A stretch of DNA of 64,000 bases from Pectobacterium carotovorum (GCF_900129615.1 NZ_FQWI01000002.1:186001-250000), one strand, 5' to 3'. Shown: positions 1-8,595, counted from the first letter of the stretch. Notes: a model not told the origin generated them from the letters alone. Numbers and translations are program-made.

Positions 1-435
1 CCCTCAGGTATTTTTTATGCACAAGGGGTGAAAGCTAATGTTGTGTTCTTTGACGCAAAGCCTAAAGATGGGAAAATTCATACAAAAGGAATTTGGTTCT
101 ATGATCTGCGTACTGGCAAGCATTTTACGTTAAAGACTCGCACGCTAAAACTAAATGACTTGCAGGATTTTATCGCTTGCTACAATCCGAAAAATCGTCA
201 CAAAAGGCAAGAAACTGAACGTTTCAAGTTTTTCAGCTATGAGGAGCTTGTAGCTAGAGATAAGGCTAGCCTCGATGTTTTTTGGTTGAAAGACGACAGC
301 CTGGATAATCTTGAGGATTTGCCTCCACCAGATGTTCTACAGCACGAAATTATTGAACATTTAGAAGCTGCATTAACCGCTTTCCGGGAAGTGGCTAATG
401 GGTTACAAGTTGTATCTAAGCACACAGATGGCTAA
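1..435 (+). CDS. hsdM: Type I restriction-modification DNA methylase, C-terminal part (partial)
   Basis: The reading frame is open from the first base, so this is the C-terminal 144 residues of a longer protein; a GTG at 28 is internal, not a start. The sequence PSGIFYAQGVKANVVFFD followed by TKGIWFYDLRTGKHFTLK is typical of the region after the catalytic core of HsdM N6-adenine methylases, which modify the recognition site together with HsdS and HsdR. The catalytic NPPF motif would lie upstream of the window. No hsdS or hsdR follows; the next genes are convergent and belong to a satellite-like element. Family assignment is strong; activity cannot be judged. Confidence 0.85.
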   Translation, partial: PSGIFYAQGVKANVVFFDAKPKDGKIHTKGIWFYDLRTGKHFTLKTRTLKLNDLQDFIACYNPKNRHKRQETERFKFFSYEELVARDKASLDVFWLKDDSLDNLEDLPPPDVLQHEIIEHLEAALTAFREVANGLQVVSKHTDG

Positions 436-596
436 GTGAAAAAATCAAGGTTAGCTATCTAGAATAACGTAGTAGCTAACTTTGAGATTCAACTTTAGTG
501 GCTCTAGACTAGAGCACGGAAAGTCTTATGAGTTATGAACTTGCTGTTTATCAATTGGTTAATAATGGTTGGCCAATTATTAACCGTTGTGGGGTA

Positions 597-1618
597 TTAT
601 CCAAAGTTGGATTGACGAGGACGACCTCGTTTTTTCGATTGATTCTTTATCATTTCTCCTCGGCCAAATATTCTGGAGTTATTTGGCAGCGTTAATCGTA
701 TTATACTATCGGTTTTTGTTAAGTATTTTATGGCTATTTTTAAATTATCTCTTTTTTTGTTATCTGAGTAATGTACATTGCCGATTCCTGACCTATCGTC
801 CTGATGATAGGCTGCATTGCAGTTGAAATAGAGCCCCATACCATCAGTTATTTTTTGTGACCAATATACTCCAACAAGTCTAGCCAATAAAATATCATTG
901 CGAACTTTATTGCCATCAAAAAAAAGCAAGTATGGTAATGAAATCCTTTAATGGAGCCAAATTCCATTTTCCACAAGTAACCTATACAATACTGAAATAA
1001 TGAGTGTGATTGTACGCTTTTCAGTAATTTTTTACGATGGATTTGAGTAGTCGCTGCTGTTATTGAATTGTATTTCGACTTTAGATACGAAAGATCAACT
1101 CTGAGTACTAAGATTTTGCTATAGTTTTCAAAAAGTTCGTCGATGTAAGACAATGAACTTAAATAGTTTTTTTGAGATGTTCGATGAAAATTCCGTAGTT
1201 TTCTTTTATATTTTACTGAGTTTGATTCAACCTGAAATTGGTGTAGTAAATTATTTAGCATAATTATGTCCGCCGGGATGGGATTTGATTCCCCTAGCGT
1301 TCTATATAGGTTGTTGTTTTTTTTAATATGAAAAAACAACTCTATTAGCGGATGGGGTTTATGATATTCACACATGGAGTTTTTAACCTGTTCAATACAA
1401 CTTATTGCTTCTAATAAAATACGGGTTGTATATTTATTATTTACTGTCGCGTTAGTCTTTAAAGATGTGTTTTCCTTTCGTACGAGTTGGTTTAATATTG
1501 ACAGTATTCGTACCTGTGATTTAATGTAATCATAATCTTTTGTTATCAATAATGTTGTGTCATTGATTGCGTCGTGTAAGCATGATGATTCTAATAATGA
1601 CCATTCTTTATCATTCAT
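597..1618 (-). pseudogene. YagK/YfjJ (inovirus Gp2-like) protein, frameshifted
   Basis: Two overlapping frames together make one protein of about 340 residues. The first (start 1618) carries LRVDLSYLKSKY and WKMEFGSIKGFHYH; the second continues with FFDGNKVRNDILLARLVG, NVHYSDNKKRDNLKIAIKYL and a basic end KKRGRPRQ. This is the layout of the YagK/YfjJ family, related to the replication protein of filamentous phages and common in P4-like satellites. The frame is lost at a run of eight A (918-925; eight T on the coding strand): nine T would restore it. It could be a true mutation, a slippery or phase-variable tract, or a sequencing error in a homopolymer. It is convergent with hsdM and lies downstream of alpA on the same strand. 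Confidence 0.75.
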
Positions 1619-1793
1619 TGTAGTAACTCTTCTACTCTCTCAAAAAGTAATGTTTATATGGATGGGTCGTGATTAAGTTATTATTTATAAGAAATTAGTA
1701 TTTAGTATATAATAAAATCCTAAATGCTTAAGTTGAGTATTTAAGTGGGTAATAACCATTGGAGGGGTTTCATTACAGATCTCTTACGTATAG

Positions 1794-1817
1794 ACGGTAT
1801 TCCCGGGATAATACCGT
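1794..1817. repeat. Inverted repeat downstream of alpA
   Basis: Perfect 8-bp arms (acggtatt / aataccgt) separated by 8 bases containing cccggg. It lies 10 bases past the alpA stop codon. There is no T-tract on either side, so it is either a weak terminator hairpin or a protein binding site. Bases 1619-1793, between it and the Gp2-like gene, hold nothing else recognisable. Confidence 0.5.
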
Positions 1818-1826
1818 GATAGCAAG

Positions 1827-2054
1827 TTAGTGATCTGTTGGTGATCTGTTATCATCAGGATAATGGCTATTTAGCCATCTTAGATAAATTCTTAGTTCCC
1901 AACGACTGCGGTTGCCTATTTTTATTGGCTTAGGGAAGAGACCACTAGCCATAAGCTTGTAGAAGAAGGCCCGAGAGAGTCCGGAGTGCTGACATAGATA
2001 TTTCATGTCAACTAAGCGATCTGCCGGGTTTTCGTCAAGAGAGATTGCGTTCAT
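1827..2054 (-). CDS. alpA: AlpA-family DNA-binding transcriptional regulator
   Basis: A 75-residue protein with the AlpA/MerR-like winged helix: RLVDMKYLCQHSGLSRAFFYKL, then GLFPKPIKIGNRSRWE, the usual family signature, and YLRWLNSHYPDD at the end. AlpA proteins activate excision and integrase functions of P4-like and CP4-type elements. I start at the ATG at 2054, which has cgaggtg seven bases upstream; the frame stays open 15 codons further but that extension is not typical. The gene lies in the minus-strand satellite block with the YfjI and Gp2-like genes. Confidence 0.85.
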   Translation of the reverse strand: MNAISLDENPADRLVDMKYLCQHSGLSRAFFYKLMASGLFPKPIKIGNRSRWELRIYLRWLNSHYPDDNRSPTDH

Positions 2055-2419
2055 TTTATTCACCTCGCTGTTTTTAAATTCGAGATGAAGCATAAACACT
2101 GGTAGTAAAAATTACTTGGTAAGAAATTTATCCAAAAAACTTACTAACTACATCAGCGTTGATTGCACAGTGATGTTGCGTGACTATGATTCAGGTCGCA
2201 GAGGCTTTAGCAATAGTTATAACCATGAAAAAATTATGAAAACCGATATGATAGAAAGTGTATGTATTGCCTGAGTAACTTATTATTATGGTTTTGTTAA
2301 TTTTGTAGTTTTTTTGATAAAGCCGTAAAGTAGCCTAATGGGATGGACTCTTACTCTAACCGCGAAGAGAACTGCGTAAATCATGTATCTATGGAAACAT
2401 GAATATAAATTACTTTTAC
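2055..2419. other. Gene-free stretch upstream of alpA
   Basis: AT-rich spacer of 365 bases between the 318-aa hypothetical gene and alpA, both on the minus strand. It must contain the alpA promoter; I see no convincing hairpin, RNA gene or longer ORF. Confidence 0.4.
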
Positions 2420-3376
2420 TTACTTGGTGTTTTTTATTAACTCCTCAATAGTCATCGTTTTAAGATTTTCATTTTTCTGAATTGCTATTGATAGTTGTTC
2501 TAGCCTGCCATCGTTAAAAGTAAGATCAAAAGTTTTAAGTTTTGTTGCCTTGAAATTAGAACCATCAAATTCGACATATTTATTTGGCGTGTCTATATCT
2601 TCAAGATTTAATAGTTTGTTGACTTGAGATAAGGGTATCTGAATGCCATTAATTCTTTGCCAAATTAATAGGTCAGCAATAGGTATTGCTTGGTTTCTAA
2701 ATATATCAATTATTTTATTTTTAGGGAGCGGTTTTTCAGTGTAATTGAATTTTTTTTCTATTTTATATCTTTCTCGTAAAGTTGAAATTGTGTTTTTGAA
2801 TGAATTGATTAATTGCGCATCTGTGTATCCTTCTAAATCGACATATAAATAAACATGGTCGACATAAGGCTTTTGAAGGCTTGTTAATGTATCTGTTTTA
2901 TTTGGCTCATCATCGTCTGTAATGTGTTTAATATAAGGAGAATGAAAGTCACGTAATTTTAGATTTTGATAAATATTCTCAATGTGCGATACCGTTAATT
3001 CATATACTGGCGATTTAATTTCTATGGTTCTATTTTCTATATCTACACTCAATGGGTTTTTATCTGCTGTGATTACTTTTTTCGATAAATCCTCTAGTTG
3101 GGAGGTTTCTTGATAAGTGTTTTTTCTTATTTCTGGTTTTCCGGAGGTAATGTCAATATATGATTTTTTTATGCTAGGGAAGTCAATAAGTTCCTCAGGT
3201 GAAGAGAATCCGATGAGCTCAAGACGGGCATATAGTTCCTCTAACATATCTATAATGGTTAATTTTCGAACAAAGCTGTAATTTTTTATATTAAACCAAC
3301 TCACATCCTCTCGTGTGGCCTTATGTTTCTTTGTAGTGGGGGATGTTAACATTTTCGTATATATGTTTTCTTTCAT
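2420..3376 (-). CDS. Hypothetical protein of a satellite-like element (possibly DUF6387 type)
   Basis: A 318-residue, lysine- and isoleucine-rich soluble protein with no signal peptide or membrane segment. The N-terminus contains VSWFNIKNYSFVRKLTIIDMLEELYARLE, which recalls the DUF6387 family of enterobacterial islands (SWFD..YxFxxxLT), but I recognise it only by general shape. The C-terminal half has VDLEGYTDAQLINSFKNTISTLRERY, possibly a DNA-binding or oligomerisation segment, followed by a PLPKNKIIDIFRNQAIPIADLLIW block. The codon use is very AT-rich, like its neighbours. It lies between alpA and the palindrome region, with ATG at 3376 preceded by a purine-rich aaaggg. Function unknown. 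Confidence 0.6.
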   Translation of the reverse strand: MKENIYTKMLTSPTTKKHKATREDVSWFNIKNYSFVRKLTIIDMLEELYARLELIGFSSPEELIDFPSIKKSYIDITSGKPEIRKNTYQETSQLEDLSKKVITADKNPLSVDIENRTIEIKSPVYELTVSHIENIYQNLKLRDFHSPYIKHITDDDEPNKTDTLTSLQKPYVDHVYLYVDLEGYTDAQLINSFKNTISTLRERYKIEKKFNYTEKPLPKNKIIDIFRNQAIPIADLLIWQRINGIQIPLSQVNKLLNLEDIDTPNKYVEFDGSNFKATKLKTFDLTFNDGRLEQLSIAIQKNENLKTMTIEELIKNTK

Positions 3377-3527
3377 TATTCTTTCCCTTTTTTATCATTT
3401 AAATATATTATTGAATTAATGTCTTGTTTTTTAAATTCCTATCTTTTGTCTAGCATTGGAGTGAACCTATTTTTTCTGAATTTAATTTTGACTGTTGTTT
3501 TATCGCTTGATTGAGGCAGCAAATCCA

Positions 3528-3621
3528 TAAATCATACCGTAAATACAATTTAGTAGCTGCTATTTCTGCTATTAATAGCAGAAATAGCAGCTACTGAACA
3601 GCATACACCACGTATGATTTA
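3528..3621. repeat. Nested palindrome: perfect 44-bp palindrome inside a second inverted repeat
   Basis: Bases 3552-3573 and 3574-3595 are exact reverse complements with no spacer, giving a perfect 44-bp palindrome. Each arm itself contains a direct repeat of ctgctatt. It is enclosed by another perfect 10-bp inverted repeat, taaatcatac (3528-3537) and gtatgattta (3612-3621). It lies in the 750-base gene-free gap between the YfjI gene and the 318-aa gene. There is no T-tract, so a simple terminator is unlikely; a replication origin, cruciform or protein binding site is more plausible. Confidence 0.85.
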
Positions 3622-3631
3622 AGAGTCTATA

Positions 3632-3695
3632 CCAGTACAGGCTATGATGCTGTCAGTTTGGACACGAACAGCGTGCAGAAACTGGAGCATACTGG
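3632..3695. repeat. Long imperfect hairpin next to the nested palindrome
   Basis: Four paired segments can be drawn: ccagt (3632-3636)/actgg (3691-3695), atgct (3647-3651)/agcat (3686-3690), cagttt (3654-3659)/aaactg (3679-3684) and cacg (3663-3666)/cgtg (3672-3675), around the loop aacag. That is 20 pairs, with a 10-base bulge on the left arm only. It could form in single-stranded DNA or in RNA. Confidence 0.65.
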
Positions 3696-4078
3696 TAGCA
3701 CATGAGAATGTTGAGTAAAATGAAATAGGCTAAATGGGATAGCTTCTATGTCTATCACTATGTTCTTTATGTAATGAAAAAGAGATTATAATCATTGAGT
3801 GTACGGTTGAAAGTATTCGATGATAATTGGTAAGTGATATTTTCCTCTTGGTGAAATATAACAAATTTGCGAATCTTGATATATGTGCCCCCCCGTTTTT
3901 TTGATGATTGGCTCATCAATGTAAAATATAATTTTGTTTTTTTTGTAAAAAATAAATACACCATTTAGACGTAATTATCAACACGGGTTTTTATTATTTT
4001 ATGGCCTTTGAGTTGAATAAAAAAATATAAGAGTGGTGTTGTAAGTTGTATGGTTATCTTCTCTTTTGTGAAATAAAA
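3696..4078. other. AT-rich gene-free stretch
   Basis: This holds only a low-quality 65-codon open frame on the minus strand (3767-3964) with no recognisable domain and no good ribosome binding site, which I do not call. A run of seven c at 3889-3895 stands out in otherwise AT-rich sequence. Confidence 0.4.
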
Positions 4079-4099
4079 CGCGCCTTCATTGAAGGCGCG
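4079..4099 (-). terminator. Rho-independent terminator of the YfjI-family gene
   Basis: Perfect stem cgcgccttc (4079-4087) / gaaggcgcg (4091-4099) with a 3-base loop, flanked by aaaa on the left and ttttt on the right, so it can work in both directions. It lies 27 bases after the stop codon of the minus-strand gene ending at 4126. Confidence 0.9.
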
Positions 4100-4125
4100 T
4101 TTTTACTATTACGACGGATGGTAAG

Positions 4126-5583
4126 TCAGAAAAATGATTTATTTTGTAATTTATAGGAAACAAAAATTGTTTTTCCACATGATGCTACGTGAATTTTTCC
4201 AGTGTCATATAAGTATCTAAGCGCGGATTCAAAGCGTGCGTGTTGGCGTAATGAGTTTGGGCCGTACTGACGTATGTGGTTTTTTTTAATGGGTTGGAAA
4301 TTATTCATATGAAAACGTCCTGACAACCATGCCCATAGTATATTAGCATCTGTTATGTGCTGTGGTTCTGGTGTCAATATTCGTAGAGCTTCATTTAGAT
4401 ACCACTGGCACACGGCAACAGCACTTTCCACGTTTCCTAATGTTATATCTCCATCTTCGTTGCTAAAATAATGAAAAAGTGCGGCCATACGAGCTATTTT
4501 ATTTCCTTCTTTACTTGCAAAGTCACGAATAGAGAAATAGTCACCATTAACACCAACGCTACGCTCAATCTTTTCACATAAATATATCCATCGATTCTTA
4601 GCGTCAGGAGAGAAATGTAATAATGTACGGTTTTTATTTTTGGATATATGCGTTTCTAAATAACAGCTTAACATCTGGTTAAGACGTGAATAATAAGGGG
4701 AAATAAGGTCGTGGTAGCTATCATTCATGTTTCCTATACGGGTGCCAATTGTTGATGTCGGAAAGGAAAAGAAAAAGCGAGCCAAAAAACCACTGCCCCT
4801 AACTTGTTCGTGTGCATGTTTAAGGTACCTATGCAATGGCGCATTTTGCACCATTATATTTGCACTCAGCCGAGCTCCGAATATTTTATAGCTCTCAGAA
4901 TGACGACGCGTGACAGAAATCGGCATTCCATCCCATAACTCATTGAGCAATGCCAGATTTTTAAACGCTTGACTGTTTATTATTTCTCCACCTTCGGATG
5001 AGTGTAGTGCTAATGATCCTCCACCTGTGTGCAATAAATGTTGCAAGGCCGCTGGTGTTATATCGTTAGCCAATAGTTGCACTTTTTTCGGTAGTTGTGG
5101 TTCATTCTGAAAATGTTCCATTAGCCGTGCTTTTACATCATCTGTTGGCAAAATTTTTCTTGTGTTTTTTTCGAGATTATTTTTTATTGCACTTAATTCT
5201 ATTTTCCAAATATCTACTTCAAACTTGTATTTTTTTAAATTTTCTTGATGTTTTAAATAAGAGATTCTTTCATGTTCATGAATCGGCTGCATAAATATTT
5301 TATCAACCGTTGATTTCCTTTCCCCCGATTCTGCAACTGTTAAAAAATTGCATGAGACTGGGAATGTAAGCCCATCCTTAGGGCTTACATCAATCATCCC
5401 TTGAGCTAATAGTGCTATGGGGGCCATTGCCGAAGCAAATATAAGAGGTATTGGTGCTTGGGTTTTACTACTTACTGCACTAATAGCATCTCGGAGCACA
5501 TCTGGAATTTTTTCTGTAGGAAAAGTTGGATTTTCTAAATGAGAGTTAGGGGCTACCATATTGGTATTCGCTAAATAATTCAT
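4126..5583 (-). CDS. YfjI-family / DUF3987 protein (P4-like satellite replication-associated)
   Basis: A 485-residue protein of the DUF3987 family, of which CP4-57 YfjI is the usual reference. The N-terminus has PDVLRDAISAVSSKTQAPIP, then SCNFLTVAESGERKST, which occupies the place of a Walker A P-loop (GERKST rather than GxxxxGKST). LALHSSEGGEIINSQAF, SANIMVQNAPLHRYL and GSGFLARFFFSFP follow the family pattern of a RecA/DnaB-like fold. Such proteins are thought to act in replication of satellites, but the biochemical role is not established. The length is normal and the frame intact. The ATG at 5583 is preceded by aaaggtg. It is the first gene of the minus-strand block. Confidence 0.8.
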   Translation of the reverse strand: MNYLANTNMVAPNSHLENPTFPTEKIPDVLRDAISAVSSKTQAPIPLIFASAMAPIALLAQGMIDVSPKDGLTFPVSCNFLTVAESGERKSTVDKIFMQPIHEHERISYLKHQENLKKYKFEVDIWKIELSAIKNNLEKNTRKILPTDDVKARLMEHFQNEPQLPKKVQLLANDITPAALQHLLHTGGGSLALHSSEGGEIINSQAFKNLALLNELWDGMPISVTRRHSESYKIFGARLSANIMVQNAPLHRYLKHAHEQVRGSGFLARFFFSFPTSTIGTRIGNMNDSYHDLISPYYSRLNQMLSCYLETHISKNKNRTLLHFSPDAKNRWIYLCEKIERSVGVNGDYFSIRDFASKEGNKIARMAALFHYFSNEDGDITLGNVESAVAVCQWYLNEALRILTPEPQHITDANILWAWLSGRFHMNNFQPIKKNHIRQYGPNSLRQHARFESALRYLYDTGKIHVASCGKTIFVSYKLQNKSFF

Positions 5584-5970
5584 TTTATCACCTTTGTTTT
5601 GTCAAAATGATTTATTTCGGAGTTTATTAATAAATGAGATTTCATTTTTAATCAAAGTGTTATTAATCGAGTTTTCAGGGGAGGACATAAGTTGACTTCA
5701 GTAGACAATGGTGAACATATATGGAATGGGGAGCAGTAAGTGGCGAGTCAGGTATTGATGTTAATTCTGTGTTTTTATCTATGAATCAAAAATAAAATAA
5801 CAATATATTATTTTATGGATATCGCGCATAGGCTTTGGCCATCAGGTAATTTATATGACATATCCTGTCGTCTTGGTGGATTTTATGTATAAAAATCAAT
5901 CATATTAGTCGACACATCCTGTCCGTTCTACCCATTACAGTAATCGCTCCTAAACGATTATTGAGGATGG
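5584..5970. other. Divergent promoter region
   Basis: A 387-base AT-rich gap between two divergent genes (YfjI-type minus, YaaW-type plus). It must hold both promoters. A small inverted repeat, aatcg...cgatt at about 5940-5961, precedes the plus-strand gene. No ORF or RNA gene is recognised. Confidence 0.4.
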
Positions 5971-6705
5971 ATGATGGCAGTTTATCGGTTAGATCCTGAT
6001 TTGGCCTTGCTAAGCCAATGCAGTAATGAAGACCTTCAACTACTGGTTGAGTTGTTAACCATTGATAGTAAGGATGGTGAAAAACGCTGGTCAGAGACGT
6101 TAACCAGTACAAGCGAATATCAGCGTTTTTACCCGGACCACAGCAAATACTGGACGTCGATTGGCGCAGAGTTACAAACTTTTGGCGCAAATACTTTAGT
6201 CAGCTTGGTGCGCGGTGGACAGGGCGTTCTTTACCGTGAAATTTTGTGCGATGTCTGTGACAAGCTGGATGTTAATTACAATAAAAACAGCACGACGGAG
6301 TCGATTGAACTTAATTTGCTCATGAAAGTGCTGGAAAAAAGTCTGGACAACATGACACCAGACGAACTGGCGATGTTGTCTAAAAATATGCAGCTCGATT
6401 TAACCAGCCCAACACCACAACTCATTCTTATCGCTATACAGGCAGCCATTCGAACCTCTTCTGTTGCCGCTTTGGAACTCGCAACAACATTGGCAGCCAG
6501 CGTTATCACCGCACTCGGCGGGATCGCCACCTGGGGAACCGTGTTCGTTGCGTCTCGCGCCCTTTCAGTTCTCGCTGGCCCCGTCGGTTTAGCGCTCAGT
6601 TCAGCCTGGATGCTGTCGGATATTGCGGGCCCGGCATACCGAGTCACGATCCCTGCCTGCATCGTTATCGCCTGGCTACGTCAGAAAAACCTTACCAAAT
6701 ATTAA
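5971..6705 (+). CDS. YaaW-like (UPF0174 / DUF3944) protein
   Basis: 244 residues. The N-terminal part follows Escherichia coli YaaW closely in pattern: DPDLALLSQCSNEDLQLLVELLT, then an aromatic HSKYWTSIGAELQTFGANT, then VRGGQGVLYREILCDVCDKL. The C-terminal third is hydrophobic, glycine- and alanine-rich (about residues 165-225) and ends in AYRVTIPACIVIAWLRQKN, matching the AYRVTIPAVLQIACLR end of YaaW. The function is unknown; the hydrophobic part suggests membrane association. The ATG at 5971 follows gagga; a second ATG is directly adjacent. It is the first gene of the plus-strand accessory block. Confidence 0.75.
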   Translation: MMAVYRLDPDLALLSQCSNEDLQLLVELLTIDSKDGEKRWSETLTSTSEYQRFYPDHSKYWTSIGAELQTFGANTLVSLVRGGQGVLYREILCDVCDKLDVNYNKNSTTESIELNLLMKVLEKSLDNMTPDELAMLSKNMQLDLTSPTPQLILIAIQAAIRTSSVAALELATTLAASVITALGGIATWGTVFVASRALSVLAGPVGLALSSAWMLSDIAGPAYRVTIPACIVIAWLRQKNLTKY

Positions 6706-6759
6706 TTTATTCCGTGTATGCCAAAAGGGATGCACGGAATTTATACAGGAATTATCACC

Positions 6760-7437
6760 ATGCCTGAACAGGGAAAACGTTACGACCGGCTCGCCAGTCG
6801 CCTGGCTATTTTAGTCAGCAGGCTCTTCATGGGGGAGTCTCTGTCAGTCAAACAACTGGCTTTAGAATTCAATGTCTCGGAAAGAACGATTCAGAGAGAT
6901 TTACGACAGCGGTTACAGTATCTGGATACCGAATTAAAAGATGGATACTTGCGTCTTTCTGATGCGAGGGGGCCATTTCGTACCGATCACGATATCATTA
7001 CGTTTGCACGTATCACCCATGTGGCACAATTTTTCCCTGCACTGGATAAAAAGTTACTTTCCGTTTTGCTGGATGCAGGACAGGACTCTCCCTATATCGT
7101 CTATAACGCACCGCCACGGAATGTCCCTTCTTTGTTCGGTGGTTTTTATGCCATTACCCAGGCTATTGTTAAAAACCGATTAATCAACTTTTTACATAAT
7201 GGTCGCAGACACATCGCCATTGCCCCCTATCGCCTTATTTACTTTGATGGGGAATGGTATCTGGCGACAGAAAAGCAAAACCACATAAAAGTATTTAATC
7301 TGGTGGCAATTACGGATGTAGCGATGACCATTAGTTCATTTAGTAAAAAGGAGGAAATGAGACGAATTTTTCAGGATAAACGATTCATTACAGCGTTACC
7401 ACACTTTCAATATATCTGTGAACTCATACGTGAATAA
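6760..7437 (+). CDS. HTH / WYL-domain transcriptional regulator
   Basis: A 225-residue protein. Residues about 8-55 form a DeoR-type helix-turn-helix (LAILVSRLFMGESLSVKQLA, FNVSERTIQRDLRQRL). A C-terminal WYL domain begins near residue 135 with the motif RRHIAIAPYRLIYFDGEWYL. WYL domains bind ligands or nucleic acid, and such regulators often control defence and prophage genes. I start at the ATG at 6760 (MPEQGKRYDR) behind caggaatt; the frame is open 14 codons further. It stands directly upstream of three small secreted or membrane proteins that it may regulate (inference). Confidence 0.85.
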   Translation: MPEQGKRYDRLASRLAILVSRLFMGESLSVKQLALEFNVSERTIQRDLRQRLQYLDTELKDGYLRLSDARGPFRTDHDIITFARITHVAQFFPALDKKLLSVLLDAGQDSPYIVYNAPPRNVPSLFGGFYAITQAIVKNRLINFLHNGRRHIAIAPYRLIYFDGEWYLATEKQNHIKVFNLVAITDVAMTISSFSKKEEMRRIFQDKRFITALPHFQYICELIRE

Positions 7438-7534
7438 ATGAGATGAACAATGAGTATAGTCAAACTCATTCACATTTATTAAATCACTACTTTACGCAAT
7501 GAGATATTATAAGCATTTTATAAGGAGTTATTGC

Positions 7535-7900
7535 ATGAATCATTCAAAATATTTGTTACCTGCATTATCATTACTCTTCTCTGGAATGGTGATCGGTGCG
7601 CAAACACCAGTACCAATAAAGGTAATGGCATATAACAATGTCCATGTGGCGGGAAATCGCTACGTTGATGTCGTTGTCACCGCTCAAACCGATACTGTTC
7701 GCATCAATAATATCAGTGTCAATCGTGGTAATTGCCGTATCGGAAATCTGAAATACTTCGGCACCAGCAATAAGGAAACCATTATTCCGGCCACACTGCG
7801 CTTTGGTGAATCCGTAAAAGTCCCTTTTTACAATAATTGTGTTGCCTCAGAAGTCCAGGTGGATACTGACAAAGGTGGTTGGACATTCACTTTTGATTGA
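7535..7900 (+). CDS. Small secreted hypothetical protein
   Basis: 121 residues with a signal peptide (KYLLPALSLLFSGMVIG, probable cleavage after IGA or nearby). The mature part has two cysteines (in NRGNCRIGN and YNNCVASE) about 37 residues apart, which could form a disulphide, and looks beta-rich (RYVDVVVTAQTDTVRINNI). The start is the ATG at 7535 with aaggagtt upstream; the frame opens 12 codons earlier. No family is recognised. It is followed 42 bases later by another secreted protein, suggesting one periplasmic unit. Confidence 0.7.
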   Translation: MNHSKYLLPALSLLFSGMVIGAQTPVPIKVMAYNNVHVAGNRYVDVVVTAQTDTVRINNISVNRGNCRIGNLKYFGTSNKETIIPATLRFGESVKVPFYNNCVASEVQVDTDKGGWTFTFD

Positions 7901-7942
7901 AATAACACCTCGGTATATCACTAAAATATAAGGATACGCCAC

Positions 7943-8350
7943 ATGAAATACTTAAAAGGTGCCGCATTGGCGGCGCTGTTGCTACCTTTAGGAAGTGCTG
8001 TTGCGGCTGAATGGACATACTGGTCATTGCAGGGATATGCCGGTGTTCATTTGAGTAATGACGATAAACATTATCTTGAAATCAGCTGTGAATTATACTC
8101 CTCAAAACCGCCTGTTTTACGTGTACAGGCAGGATTTAGCGGTGATTATTCTCAGCTACAGATTGATGGACATGAAGTATCACAACCATTTCACTCATTA
8201 GAACGGATAAAAACAGAATGGGAGGCATTACGTCAGGCGAAAACCATTCGTGTCAGTGATGCGACTGGAAAGTCATACACATTTAATGTTACAGGCAATA
8301 AAGACTTCCCCCCCTTTGATTCTGAGTACTATCCCTGTGATAAAGAATGA
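7943..8350 (+). CDS. Small secreted hypothetical protein
   Basis: 135 residues with a clear signal peptide (YLKGAALAALLLPLGSAVAA, cleavage after AVAA). The mature protein is aromatic-rich at its start (EWTYWSLQGYAG) and has two cysteines, one in EISCELYSS and one near the C-terminus (YYPCDKE). The pattern suggests a compact beta-sandwich periplasmic protein. Family not recognised. Start ATG 7943 follows aaggatacgcc. Confidence 0.7.
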   Translation: MKYLKGAALAALLLPLGSAVAAEWTYWSLQGYAGVHLSNDDKHYLEISCELYSSKPPVLRVQAGFSGDYSQLQIDGHEVSQPFHSLERIKTEWEALRQAKTIRVSDATGKSYTFNVTGNKDFPPFDSEYYPCDKE

Positions 8351-8382
8351 CTTTCAAGTATTATCGATAAAGGTCAGGCATT

Positions 8383-8595
8383 ATGTCATTACTTAAAATG
8401 TTAATTGCTGCATTAGGTAAAGTAATTACCTGGTATTCAGGTGCTCAAGCTCAGGATTTTGTGGCTGAGCACTTACAGCAGGCAGGTTATAATGACGAAG
8501 AAGTTGAAGCAGCCCGGGAGGCTGCTTTTTTATTGGTTGGTGCAATAATCACTACAATAATAAATTTTATTCTTCGCACTGCTTTTACTGCCTGA
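8383..8595 (+). CDS. Small hypothetical membrane protein
   Basis: 70 residues. An amphipathic N-terminal helix (LLKMLIAALGKVITWY), an acidic middle (YNDEEVEAAREAA) and one hydrophobic segment (AFLLVGAIITTIINFILRTA) at residues about 48-67. Start ATG 8383 is preceded by aaaggtca. It is the last of three small genes between the WYL regulator and the DUF932 gene. Function unknown. Confidence 0.6.
   Translation: MSLLKMLIAALGKVITWYSGAQAQDFVAEHLQQAGYNDEEVEAAREAAFLLVGAIITTIINFILRTAFTA

Noticed and set aside
528-695. 55-codon plus-strand ORF after hsdM
   Set aside because: It overlaps the opposite-strand end of the Gp2-like gene, whose basic C-terminus fits its family, and the ORF has no recognisable domain.
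3767-3964. 65-codon minus-strand ORF in the gap before the YfjI gene
   Set aside because: Low-complexity AT-rich sequence, poor ribosome binding site, no domain.
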